Assembly: GCA_002786025.1 (NCBI GenBank)
Contig: NHNW01000048.1
Span: 1-64,000 of the forward strand
DNA: 64,000 nt
DNA from: Zasmidium citrigriseum
Taxonomy: Eukaryota > Ascomycota > Dothideomycetes > Mycosphaerellales > Mycosphaerellaceae
Direction of reading: 5' to 3'
Position 1 is the stretch's first letter; every line of letters starts with the position of its first letter. Position numbers and translations under genes: made by a program. Positions 21,897-31,251 of the stretch are shown here, one piece after another. The notes beneath the pieces are model-generated. The model was not told the origin of the DNA and did not search any database. It saw nothing but the letters and a program-made list of their open reading frames with translations.

Positions 21897-22194
21897 ATGG
21901 GGAGGAGAGAGGGCGGCGGGAGAGGTGGGATTTTGATGGGAGGAGACGATACCCTGTAAAAAGAAGAGAGCGGAGTGTCTTTTTGGATAAATGATGCTTT
22001 TCCAATTGATGCTACCTATCTATACTCGGGTCATGGACATATTGTGTCGTTTTGGCTCCCTCGCTCCAGCATCAGGCCTTTTTTGAGCCCGGCATTTTGT
22101 TGTTGTCGATGTCGTGTTGAATATGTTCAAAGTGTATCCGCTCCAATGTCATCACATCGTAAGCCATACTCCATCATCCCCTCCTCAAATCGTT

Positions 22195-24094
22195 CTAATG
22201 ATGGAACAACCGCATATGCTGCTCCACAAACGTGATCCCCAAACCCTCAGCCGTAGCAAAGCACGCCTGATCATTCTGACTCCCCGTCGGCGCAGCAATG
22301 TACTTGACACCACTACGACCCACGCGGTAGACATTGTCGGTAAAAGGGAAGAAGGCATCGCTCGAGACGGCCACCTCCGACAATTTACCCAGCCACTCTT
22401 TGCGCTCCTCGGCCGTGAATGGCTTGGGCACTTCGACGAAGTTCTTCTCCCAGTCCTCGCGCTCGGGGCCGCTGTCCGGGACGATGCCCGAGCAGAGCAG
22501 ATCGATGGCGTTGCTCTTGTCCGCGCGCTTGCTGCCGGGCTTCCACTTGATCGTCGTGGCGCGCTCGTGGAACCGCATCCACCAGTTGTCGGCTTTGTCG
22601 CCGGCGAGACGCGTGCAGTGGATGCGGGATTGCTGGCCGGCGCCCAGGCCGATGACTTGGCCGTTCAGGGCGTAGCAGACGGAGTTGGATTGGGTGTATT
22701 TGAGGGCGATGGTGGCGACGGTCAGGTCGCGGAGGGCGGATTCCGGGAGGGGTTTGGAGTTCTTGGGGATGACGATCGTGTTGAAGGTGGTGTTGGGGGA
22801 GATTTGGGCGTCGTTGCGGTGTTGGGAGAGGGTGATGCCGTAGAGGGTGCGGAGTTCTTGGGGGTTGGGGGTGTAGTTGGGGTCCATTTGGAGGACGAGG
22901 TATTTACCGCCCTTCTTCTTGGCTAGGATTGCGAGGGCTTCGGGGGTGTAGCCTGGGGCGATGACTCCGTCGCTGACTTCCTTGCCGATGATCTTGGCGG
23001 TTGGGACGTCGACCTCGTGGGAGAGAGCGATGACATCGCCGAAGCTGGACATGCGGTCGGCGCCTCGGGCACGGGCGTATGCTTGGGCCAGGCCGGAGTT
23101 GTCGAGGCCTTCGATGTCTTCGACCATGTAGACTTTCTTCTCCACGTCGCTGAGAGGTACGCCAATGGCTGCGCCAGCAGGTGAGACATGTTTGAAAGAG
23201 GCTGCAGCTGGGTATTGGAGGGCCTCGCTGAGTTCCTTCACCAATGGCCAAGCATTGAGGGCGTCCAAAAGGTTGATATAGCCGGGCGATCCAGCAAGAA
23301 CCTTGAAAGGAAGCTTGCCACTCGTAACATACGCTGAGGCAGGCTTCTGGTGAGGGTTGGCACCATAGCGGAGGGAGAGCTGCTGGAAGCCCTCGCCGGC
23401 ATACTTCTTACGGAAGAAGTCGGAGATAGCATTGTCGTAGTCGGCAGTGTGGGAGAAGGCCTTGAGAGCGTACAATTGCCGCTGCTTGTCAGTCACTTCA
23501 CCCTTCTCCAGTTCCTGAAGGAAGTCATGGTAGTCTTCAGGATCGCTGAGGATCGTGACTCGGCTGTGGTTCTTCGCGGCAGCTCTGATCAAGGTCACGC
23601 CTCCAATGTCAATCTCCTCGACGGCTTCAGGGATGGTCACGTTGATCTTAGCAACAGTGTCCTTGAAGGGGTAGAGGTTGCAGATGACATAGTCGACCTT
23701 GTTGATATTCTGCTCGGCCAGGTCTTTCTCGTCGGAGGCCAGGTCGCGGGCTAGGATACCGGCGTGGACTGCTGGGTGGAGAGTCTTGACGCGGCCCGAG
23801 AGCATCTCAGGAGCCTTGGTGATGGCTGAGACATCTCTGATTGAATGTTAGAAGTGAAGTGAAAGCGTGTAGTGGGGATTGGCTCATACTCAACAGGGAA
23901 CCCGCCCTCTCGGATCAGCTTGGCGGTGCCGCCGGAAGCGAGGAGCCGGATGTTCTGTTTCACAAGCCCTTTGGCGAGATCAAGCAGACCGGTCTTGTCG
24001 TAGACAGACAGAATGGCTGTCGAACGTGTGAGTGAGTGTGGTACAATTTGCTGTGTCTCTTCTCACCGATCTTCTGGGGACCGTCGGACGCCAT
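22195..24094 (-). CDS. ADE16/ADE17: Bifunctional AICAR transformylase/IMP cyclohydrolase
   Basis: It catalyses the last two steps of de novo purine synthesis: AICAR plus 10-formyl-THF gives FAICAR, which cyclises to IMP. Three exons are inferred: 24094-24067, 24016-23890 and 23836-22195. The introns are 50 and 53 nt (GTGAGA...ACAG, GTATGA...TCAG), giving 598 residues, the usual length. The MGS-like cyclohydrolase domain starts at [11 protein letters not shown] and contains [13 protein letters not shown], the [15 protein letters not shown] block and NLYPFKDTV. The transformylase domain holds the catalytic [11 protein letters not shown] and RYGANPHQ motifs. The C-terminus [11 protein letters not shown] matches the family. 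The first exon encodes only nine residues and one base, easily missed by gene finders. Confidence 0.96.
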
Positions 24095-24310
24095 GGTCAA
24101 GGATTGGTGTTGTTTGGTAGAGGAGCAATTCACTTGAGATTTCGGAGCTCAAGAAAAGTTTACCTGCATGTGACGGGGCCGTTTGATTTGGCTTTTCGCT
24201 TTGCACCAAGCGAATTGAAGTCGAGTGCCCCGCAGACGTCACCCGAAGGTTTGGGGAGCGACTAGCGGCCCGTTGCGCTGCCGTGTGATCTGTGCGTTGT
24301 GAGATGTTCC

Positions 24311-24538
24311 TTCTTCTCACTTCGAAGTTGCTCCGACTCCCTGACCTGAACATCATCCGCTTATCGACTCAGTTGCGCGGCTCAGGTGACACAGAGACCT
24401 TTCTCTGACAACTAAATGTTATGCAGTTATGTGATCCCTGCGCTGTGCACCTGCTCCCTTCCTTCCTCCTGACCTCAAGTCTTCTGCTTCCTGACTTGAA
24501 CATCATCAACTCATGAGGCCGCGGCTCATCTGACACAG
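24311..24538. repeat. Imperfect direct repeat of about 80 bp
   Basis: Segments 24311-24394 and 24461-24538 are related copies in the same orientation. Both contain CTGACYTGAACATCATC followed by a GCGGCTCA-YTGACACAG end. They lie upstream of the ADE16/17 start in an otherwise gene-free interval (24095-25099). They could be a relic of a dispersed element or a local duplication of regulatory DNA. The rest of the interval holds nothing I recognise. Confidence 0.6.
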
Positions 24539-24984
24539 GCCCTTCTACGATTATCACATCTGAGTTGACTTTGCAATGCCCTATTCAAGAGTTGCTCGAG
24601 GGTCAATCCTGGATCAATGTCAGCACAAGCTCGACCACTCGACGGACAAGAAATACACTTGACTACAGGACCGATGCTGAACTTTGTGAGTTCGAACTAG
24701 GAAATAAAATCCGATTCTTACTGTCTCTACGTGAATGCGAGCGAATCCGAGCGCGGCCAACAACCTTTTGAGAGATCAAACATGTCCGACCGTTTCATCG
24801 AGCCGACAGACATCCCGATCCCATGTCTACCGACATGACAAAGCGAACTCACATCACGCATGAAGCCGACGGCTCTAGACATTTTCACCGTCTCCTACGA
24901 AAATTTACCAAGATAACTTTCAGGCCTCAAGCCTTTCATTTTGGGATTCCCTGGAACTGCTTCTACAAAGCGATGGCGGACGCA

Positions 24985-24991
24985 TATAAAA
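24985..24991 (+). promoter_or_regulatory. TATA box of the small secreted protein gene
   Basis: TATAAAA lies 115 bp before the ATG at 25100, a spacing usual for a fungal TATA with a short leader. The call rests on motif and position. Confidence 0.55.
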
Positions 24992-25099
24992 GCGCCATGC
25001 CGATCTACGTTCGAAGGCTTCCCACTCCATCTGCAGTACGAGTGAAAATCTCTTTGTTGGCTCTTCATCACATTCAATCGCTTCTTTGCCATCTTCAAA

Positions 25100-25628
25100 A
25101 TGCTCCTCTCCTACTTCCTTCTTCCCTTCTTCGCGGGCAGGTCGCTACAGCTACCAGCGGACCATGACCACGATGTCATGCAACGAGCAGCACTGAACAA
25201 GCGGCAATCCTGCGGCACATACACTTGTGAAGAAACCCGTCTAGTCCAAGAACTCACAGGCTTTGCTTACTATGACGAGAGGTCCAGCTCCGAGTACTTT
25301 GGCGTGAGTGCACCCATTTCTCCACCTCCACACTCGAGAAGTCCGGCTGTATTTGACCGGAACTCAGGTCACCTGGGTCCGTACGCCGCAGAACACTATT
25401 GCTATTAGTGTTCTCAACACCTTCCGCGACACCACTTTCAATCTCCGCATCGCCCACCCCCTCACTGGATACGAGGTCACCTTCTCTCTCCACTCAAATG
25501 ACGGCGAGAGCTTCGAATTCGACGGCCAAGCTTGGGATACGTGGAATGGAATTAATGCTCTGATCACTTTGAACTACCTTCTGGACCATGAGATTCATAT
25601 GAAGCGAGACGAAGGGTATGATCATTAA
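25100..25628 (+). CDS. Small secreted protein, Kex2-type propeptide, unknown function
   Basis: Two exons, 25100-25303 and 25368-25628, are joined in phase 0 across a 64-nt intron (GTGAGT...CTCAG). The product has 154 residues. A signal peptide (MLLSYFLLPFFAGRS) is followed by an acidic/His propeptide and a dibasic KR at NKR-QSCGTYTC, a likely Kex2 cleavage site. The mature part is about 115 residues, with only two cysteines close together at its start. It then shows alternating polar/hydrophobic strands (VTWVRTPQNTIAISVL, FNLRIAHPLTGYEVTF) suggestive of a beta-rich fold. No known family is recognised. The architecture fits a secreted effector-like or cell-surface protein; function is not inferred. 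A TATA box lies upstream. Confidence 0.75.
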
Positions 25629-26199
25629 GCGAAGGAGAAAGATTCATGCTGACAAAAGCTATAGGAACAATGGTGTTTTGGAGATAAGACAAGATGGTCT
25701 TGGTCCCAAAGAGGATGTGTCACACTTCTTTGCACCCGGTACGGATGCCGGCGATGGTGGTGCTGATTCTCAAATTTTGGCGGGGACTCCGGCCTCAGCC
25801 TGTAAATGCGGTACCTGGAGGGTGAGTTGCATATGCTGTTGATAAATTCGTGAGATCGGAAACTGACGATGAACTTGTGTAGGGCTATAAATGCCCGACT
25901 CCTACGCCATGCTGATTGAGGCACGCTCTTTCAAGACGGGATGGAGATACGTGGATTGGAAGGAGGGAAGAAGCAAGATGGAGTATGTTCTGTGGGTTCT
26001 ATGTTGGTCGAACTGTGGTCTTTCTTGCTTGAGATTGATTGCTCGACCCGATGCGATGATACAATGGTCAGGATGGACGAGCAGGACATATTATATTCTT
26101 TGAATCCTATCAGCAGCTCATATTACCCATGGCATCTGGTTTGTCAGTGAGTGTTCTCACCCCTGTCGTCTTAGCGCAACTTCTCTCGCTTGCGACTCC
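25629..26199. other. Gene-free interval
   Basis: The 570 bp between the small secreted protein and the Myb-like gene hold only short frames with no domain. No repeat was seen. Confidence 0.35.
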
Positions 26200-27405
26200 A
26201 TGCTGTGGAACGTTCTTGCCTTGGCGACAACATCTTCTCCTGCACTCTTCAACTTTCACCTTCGTCTCCAGAACCCCATCCATCAACTTCATGTCGCTGC
26301 CATTCGCGCTCATGGGACACGAAAAAAGCAAGCGCTGTCTCGGTCTCGTCTGGATTCTCGACTACCGGATATGAAGGTCTCGATTTGGCGCCCATCGACG
26401 GCCGTGAGGTCATTATTGCCATGGATATCTGCGCCTTTTGTGAAATCAAAATTCAATAATATTGGTCTTGGAATCCGACGCTATGCTTCCAAAGTTGGGC
26501 GGTGGAAGCCATGGAGCGCTGCTGAGATGGCTCTTCTGACGAAACTCAAGCATGAGCATGCAAGCAAAGAAGAAATTTTGGCGAATATCCCAGGTCGTAA
26601 ATGGTCATCGATTACGCGCAAGTGGGCCAGAATAGGGGATCGTGACGAAAATGGCGAATTACTTCATCAAACTGGCTATATCAAGTTCACGCAGCGGGAA
26701 AAGGAACTTCTCTTGGAGCTCAGGGAATCCGGTCTCAGTTTTGTTGACATATCCAAGCATTTGCCAGGTCGGACTCCGTATCAACTTCAAAGGCATTGGG
26801 ACTGTTCACTCCGTCCAAGGCCTCTCAAGCCGAGGAATGCGCGAACTTCCCAACGTTGGACATCTGAGGAGCTTCAACGGCTCAAAGCACTTCGTGAGGA
26901 TCGTCATATGAGTTGGAGAGAGATCGCCCACAACATGAGTCGGTCTGCAAGCGCATGTGCGAAGATGTTATTATATCGCATACATGGTGGCCGAAAGAGT
27001 CGACGAGTTGTGGTTAAATGGAGACCTGAGGAAGACAATGTCCTAATTCGAATGTACAACGAAGGCGCAAGCTTGACGGCAATTCAACACGAGCTCCCAA
27101 ATCGCAGTATTCCATCGATAAAGAGTCGGAAGAGTAAAATAAGACACCTCTTACGAGCAGATAAAGTCCACGTCACTCGGTCGGCGTCTGAGCACATCAA
27201 AACTCAGGTTTCGAAGATGCGGCAAGAGGGCAAAACATGGCGAGAGATCCGGGCTTTTCTCACGGAGTACCCAGAAAGCACATTGCGCAGCTATCGATGT
27301 CGCCAGATGGAGAAGGATCGATCCAAAGCTTTTGATACCGAGTCAGAGGATGGAGGCCAGACTGGCATGGAGCTTTCAGAAAAGAGTCGCTCGACCAAAG
27401 CATAA
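26200..27405 (+). CDS. Myb/SANT-like protein with five tandem repeats
   Basis: This is a single exon of 401 residues. From about residue 100 there are five successive units of about 50-60 residues, each with a W/F-x-x-x-E-x-x-x-L start and a GRxxxSIxxKWxRI-type third helix. They start at RWKPWSAAEMALLTKL, YIKFTQREKELLLEL, SQRWTSEELQRLKAL, VVKWRPEEDNVLIRM and TRSASEHIKTQVSKM. Myb/SANT-like repeats usually bind DNA or chromatin. A second in-frame ATG at 26371 may be the real start: the peptide from there (MKVSIWRPSTAVRSLLPW... to RRYAS) is Arg/Ser-rich without acids and looks like a mitochondrial presequence. Localisation and targets are open. The tail after the last repeat is acidic and disordered. 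Confidence 0.75.
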   Translation: MLWNVLALATTSSPALFNFHLRLQNPIHQLHVAAIRAHGTRKKQALSRSRLDSRLPDMKVSIWRPSTAVRSLLPWISAPFVKSKFNNIGLGIRRYASKVGRWKPWSAAEMALLTKLKHEHASKEEILANIPGRKWSSITRKWARIGDRDENGELLHQTGYIKFTQREKELLLELRESGLSFVDISKHLPGRTPYQLQRHWDCSLRPRPLKPRNARTSQRWTSEELQRLKALREDRHMSWREIAHNMSRSASACAKMLLYRIHGGRKSRRVVVKWRPEEDNVLIRMYNEGASLTAIQHELPNRSIPSIKSRKSKIRHLLRADKVHVTRSASEHIKTQVSKMRQEGKTWREIRAFLTEYPESTLRSYRCRQMEKDRSKAFDTESEDGGQTGMELSEKSRSTKA

Positions 27406-27916
27406 ACCAAGGCGGAATCGACAAGTCATTGAGACGATCTTCAAACCGTTCTGCCCCTGTGCAGCATGCGTCATATTTTGCAGGGTTTCGCACAGTTGTC
27501 GTTCTACCTCTTGATCATTCAAACGAGCGGCAACTGTCCCAGACTTCCTCGTGTTGAGGAAGTACCTTCCATAGCAGAGTGGTACAGCGGGCACAATGCG
27601 GTATCAAGAAGTAGACAGGACAAGAGACATCAATTCAGCCAGTGAGAGCATTAGCAAAACAGTCTTACAAGTTGCAGCGAAAGATGGAGGCACTTGACAG
27701 TGACGCTCCTTCCCATTCACTTCTCGCGCTCCTTCCCAAAACAAATAAAGTTCGCACCCCTGCGCGCCGCGCAGCATGTGAACGTCGCGCGCCTTCCTCG
27801 CCCGCTACCCGTTTAGAACATTTCTCTCCAAAACTTGAAACATCCAACACACCGCTCCGACAGACATGATCTGACCATCTCAGACATTTCGCCCACCAGT
27901 CTCACCCGATGCGACA
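27406..27916. other. Gene-free interval
   Basis: About 500 bp hold the 3' end of the Myb-like gene and the promoter of the next gene. No feature is recognisable beyond short frames. Confidence 0.35.
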
Positions 27917-29068
27917 ATGCCGGCCATCACCCTCCTGAACACCAGGTCCCGCTACTTCCCGCAGAAACAACAACCTCGTCGAGGCTGGCTCGGCATCCAC
28001 CCACGAAACGCCTGGCCCGACGTTAATTTGCCTTCCAACATGGGTGGATTCAGTCTCCCTGTCACCGTCAACCCGCCACCAGCACTGCCGAAACTCGACG
28101 TCATCCTCGTGACGGGACCTCCACTGGATTGCCAGGCCATCGGTCAGCGCTTGACGAAAGATCTCGGTCAAGAATACATCCACCTCGACGTTGTCGCCTG
28201 GCTAAAAGCCCTCAACGACATGCCGGACGGCAAGCAAAAGACCGACGCCTTGGGCCAGCTGCACCCACTCGCCCTGAAGCAAAATCTCGAAATGAATCGA
28301 GGAGTCTCACCACGTCTCACCATCGACATCTTACTGCGACGCATCAACCACCTGATTCAGGTGGATGGAGCGACGAAGTTCGTCATTACGGGCTTTGGAG
28401 ACTGGCATGAGGTCTGGTATTTCCAGGCCCGGATCGCGCGGCCTCAGGCTGTGGTCTTAATCAATCGCGCTTATCGTCTGAATGTGAAGGGGTGGATGCA
28501 GCAGCTATTCGGTGAGGAGAGACTGGTTGTTGTTGAGAGGGGAGAGGATGAGGGCAAGGGGTTGAGGGAGGTTTATGCGGAGGTGCTGGCGGAATTTGGG
28601 AGGAAGGTGATGCAAGAGAAGAGGGACGGGGGAGAGATGAAGAAGGAAGACGAAACGAACGATGAGGTGGAGAGACGCCAGCAGGTTCAAAACGAAGTTC
28701 ACCATGATGCGATGAAAGCCGCGGCCAGAAGTGAGGCGTTTAGGGATGCGCAGCAGAAGCAGCAGATTCAAGATGACGGGAAAGATATGGAGGTGAAGGG
28801 CGAGGCCCTGGATGATCAGAAAGACGAGCAGCAGTTTCACGATTGCCGAGAGGAGATGGAGACCGAGGCTGTTGGCGAAGACTTTGCTACGGATGCCAAC
28901 GCGATCCCCCTAGGTACTCGCTCACGACGGGACGTGACGATGCACGATGATAGCTCATCGACTACGACGCTGGACCAAGACCGGAGCGACACTCCTCTGG
29001 AAGATGATGAGATGAGCGTGAGCTTCGACTTGATGAAGGAGCTGGACGATTGGGCGCATAGACGGTAG
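27917..29068 (+). CDS. Adenylate/UMP-CMP-kinase-like protein with degenerate P-loop
   Basis: This is a single exon of 383 residues. Residues about 60-230 resemble the nucleotide-monophosphate kinase fold: LDVILVTGPPLDCQAIGQRL at the P-loop position, a helix with LGQEYIHLDVVAWL, and a later strand FVITGFGDWHEVWYF where true kinases have a DGFPR-type motif. The P-loop lacks the usual GxGK(S/T) lysine, so catalytic activity is doubtful. Residues 230-320 are a highly charged, helical Lys/Glu/Gln-rich region. The C-terminus (RSRRDVTMHDD... LEDDEMSVSFDLMKELDDWAHRR) is duplicated downstream of the stop codon. It is transcribed toward YTM1 on the other strand. Function is unknown. Confidence 0.75.
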   Translation: MPAITLLNTRSRYFPQKQQPRRGWLGIHPRNAWPDVNLPSNMGGFSLPVTVNPPPALPKLDVILVTGPPLDCQAIGQRLTKDLGQEYIHLDVVAWLKALNDMPDGKQKTDALGQLHPLALKQNLEMNRGVSPRLTIDILLRRINHLIQVDGATKFVITGFGDWHEVWYFQARIARPQAVVLINRAYRLNVKGWMQQLFGEERLVVVERGEDEGKGLREVYAEVLAEFGRKVMQEKRDGGEMKKEDETNDEVERRQQVQNEVHHDAMKAAARSEAFRDAQQKQQIQDDGKDMEVKGEALDDQKDEQQFHDCREEMETEAVGEDFATDANAIPLGTRSRRDVTMHDDSSSTTTLDQDRSDTPLEDDEMSVSFDLMKELDDWAHRR

Positions 29069-29236
29069 GCAAATCCGCCTGGAACTCGCTCACGACGGGA
29101 TTTAACCATACAGGACGATAGCTCGTCAACCCCGACGCTGGATCAAGACCGCGTCGGTACTCCTCTGGAAGATGACGAGATGAGCGTGAGCTTCGACTTG
29201 ATGAAGGAGCTGGATGACTAGGCGAATCGTCGGTAG
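28913..29236 (+). repeat. Tandem duplication of the gene's C-terminal coding segment, second copy beyond the stop
   Basis: Copy 1 (28913-29068) ends at the annotated TAG. Copy 2 (29081-29236) follows after 12 nt, has the same 156-nt length and lies in the same reading frame (period 168). It encodes GTRSRRDLTIQDDSSS... SFDLMKELDD, then TAG where copy 1 has TGG (Trp), then ANRR and a second TAG. More than half of the differing codons are synonymous third-base changes. Copy 2 therefore evolved as coding sequence for some time, or exchanges sequence with copy 1. It may be a dead extension or an alternative 3' exon. Confidence 0.85.
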
Positions 29237-29372
29237 GGAGATCCAGAGGGAGCGGCGATGGAACGGAACAGTGTCTGCAATGCTCAGCACTGGAGCAAAC
29301 AGAGAGACAGGCTGGCTGGAAGGACTAGTAAAGTACCAAAACACTTCAATAGCGCTCTTGATGCTTTCTGTC

Positions 29373-30821
29373 TTACGCCTTATTAATCTGCACCATCTTA
29401 TCCCTCCCACCACTAACAATCCCCACCTCCTTATCCCACGCCACCCCAAACACCCGACTCGCATCGCCCATCTCCACCTTCTTCGCACTCCCCTTCTGAC
29501 TCTCCCGCTCAATCACAAACACACTATGTCCCACCTTCTCCCCACCAGCTTCATTCCCACCGCTCCGGATATCCCAAATCCTGCACGTCCCATCATTCGA
29601 TCCGGAAACAAACTGATACGACGACGAGGGGACTTTTGCGAGAGATTGAATCCAGCCTGTATGGCCTCGTAGCGTCATGGCGACGACTTTGGTCGCGGAG
29701 GCTCGTGGGTCGATGAGCGAGATGTGTCGTTCTGCGGAGCCGACGGCTATCAAACCGTGCTCGGGGAGGTGGCAGAGGGAGGTCAAGGCTGTGGATGTCG
29801 TGCGTGTGTCGACGCAGGTTGTTGTCGGGAGGTCCCAGGTTTTGAGGCTGTGGTCCGAGGAGGCGGAGTAGGCGACTGTCGGGTCGGATGAGTCGAAGAT
29901 GATGGAGTTTACTGCCGCGCGGTGGCCTGACAGGAGGGATAGAGCGCCACGAGAGGGGACTGTCATTTCTGGTCCGGAGAGTTTGCGGCGTTTGTTGGAA
30001 GTTGGTTCGGTGGTGGGTTCTGGGGCTGCGGGGCCTTCGGATTTCTTGGTGCTCCAGATTCCGATTGTGTTGTCTGAGGAGGCTGTGAGGATGCGTGAGG
30101 ATGAGGCATGGACGGCGACGTCTTCGATGGAGGATTTGTGGCCGAGGAGGGAGAGTTTGGGTTTGAGGGAGCCGGTTTTGGTGGCCGAGTCGGTGTAGTC
30201 CCATAGTAGGACGGATCTGTCCATCGATGCGCTGACAACTTGGTTTGGCGAGAGAAACTTGGCGGATGTGACACGAGCTTTGTGGTGCTGGCCTGTTGCG
30301 ACGACGTTCCCGCTGGTGTTCCATATTCGAAGACTTCCGTCGAATGAGCCGGATAGGATGCGATTTTGGACGGAGTCGGTGGTGCTCGCCCACTGTGCGG
30401 CGTTTGATGCAGAAGACAGGACATCTACAGACGATACCCAGTCATCGTGCTCGTAGCTCGCGATATGGAGTGGCGGGACCAGGGCTTTGACATATTCGAC
30501 GTTCAGTGTAGTTTCCGCAGAGATGCCGTTTTGTGTCAAGAATTCGTCAAGAGAGGTCCGTAGAAATTGGCCGTTTATCAAGAACTCCAAAGGAATGGGC
30601 TTTTCGGTGTCGAGTAGTCGATTTACGAGAGTCGATAACTGGTATCGCTTGAGTTCTGATAAAAACTGTTAGTCCCGCTCTACATTTTTCTAAATCCAGA
30701 GTGACCGACCAGTCGACACCAAAATCGGGCCCGTCTCCTGCGGCAGCTCAATCTTCCCGTCCTTCGTCCGCAGCTGTATCCGCACTTGCGCCGCACGCTC
30801 TGACTGCCCGTTGGTCGCCAT
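29373..30821 (-). CDS. YTM1: Ribosome biogenesis WD40 protein YTM1
   Basis: YTM1 works with ERB1 and NOP7 (the PeBoW complex) in 60S ribosome maturation in the nucleolus, and is removed by Rea1. Exon 1 (30821-30710) encodes MATNGQSERAAQVRIQLRTK and the start of the NLE domain. A 54-nt intron with the weak donor GTCGGT and acceptor ATCAG joins exon 2 (30655-29373) in phase 1, giving ILVSTELKRYQLSTLVNRLL. The total is 464 residues. The NLE domain (residues 12-80) carries the acidic MIDAS-contact region, and seven WD40 blades follow (for example GSFDGSLRIWN, SMDRSVLLWDYT, ASSDNTIGIWS, ASSDHSLKTWD, GSNDGTCRIWDIR). The fourth/fifth-blade loop holds KRRKLSG, a likely nuclear signal. Confidence 0.95.
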
Positions 30822-31251
30822 GATGCGATATATTCTGAATGTGTCGGTGGTCTGGAATCGGGAAGTGAAGTCTCAAAATTTCGGCCGTGTCTGACATCAG
30901 AGTTTCGCGGATTTGCGGAGAAGAGCAGGGATCAGCGGATGGACCCGCCTTTCACATGAAAATGCATTGTTCTTCCTGTTGCAGCTGCTGTGACGCAGTG
31001 GCCCGCTTCACTGCAGCTTCTCCTCTTTCAACGCTTCAACCAACACATACATTCAACCTCTTTCACATACTGGCCACAGAACCTGATATCGCTCTGAGGG
31101 CGTTTTTCTATCGGCTCTCGCTTGACAAAGTTCTGCAACGCTCAGACCCAACGTCAACGGCTGCAACGCACTGTGCACGGTTCCTCTGCACGCGTGCTCA
31201 CGAGACACATCGTACCATAACCAACGAAAGCCAACGTACGATCCCGCAACC
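30822..31251. other. Bidirectional promoter between YTM1 and the INSIG gene
   Basis: The two genes are divergent across 430 bp. No coding frame with support lies between them. No TATA box is evident, which fits housekeeping promoters. Confidence 0.45.
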
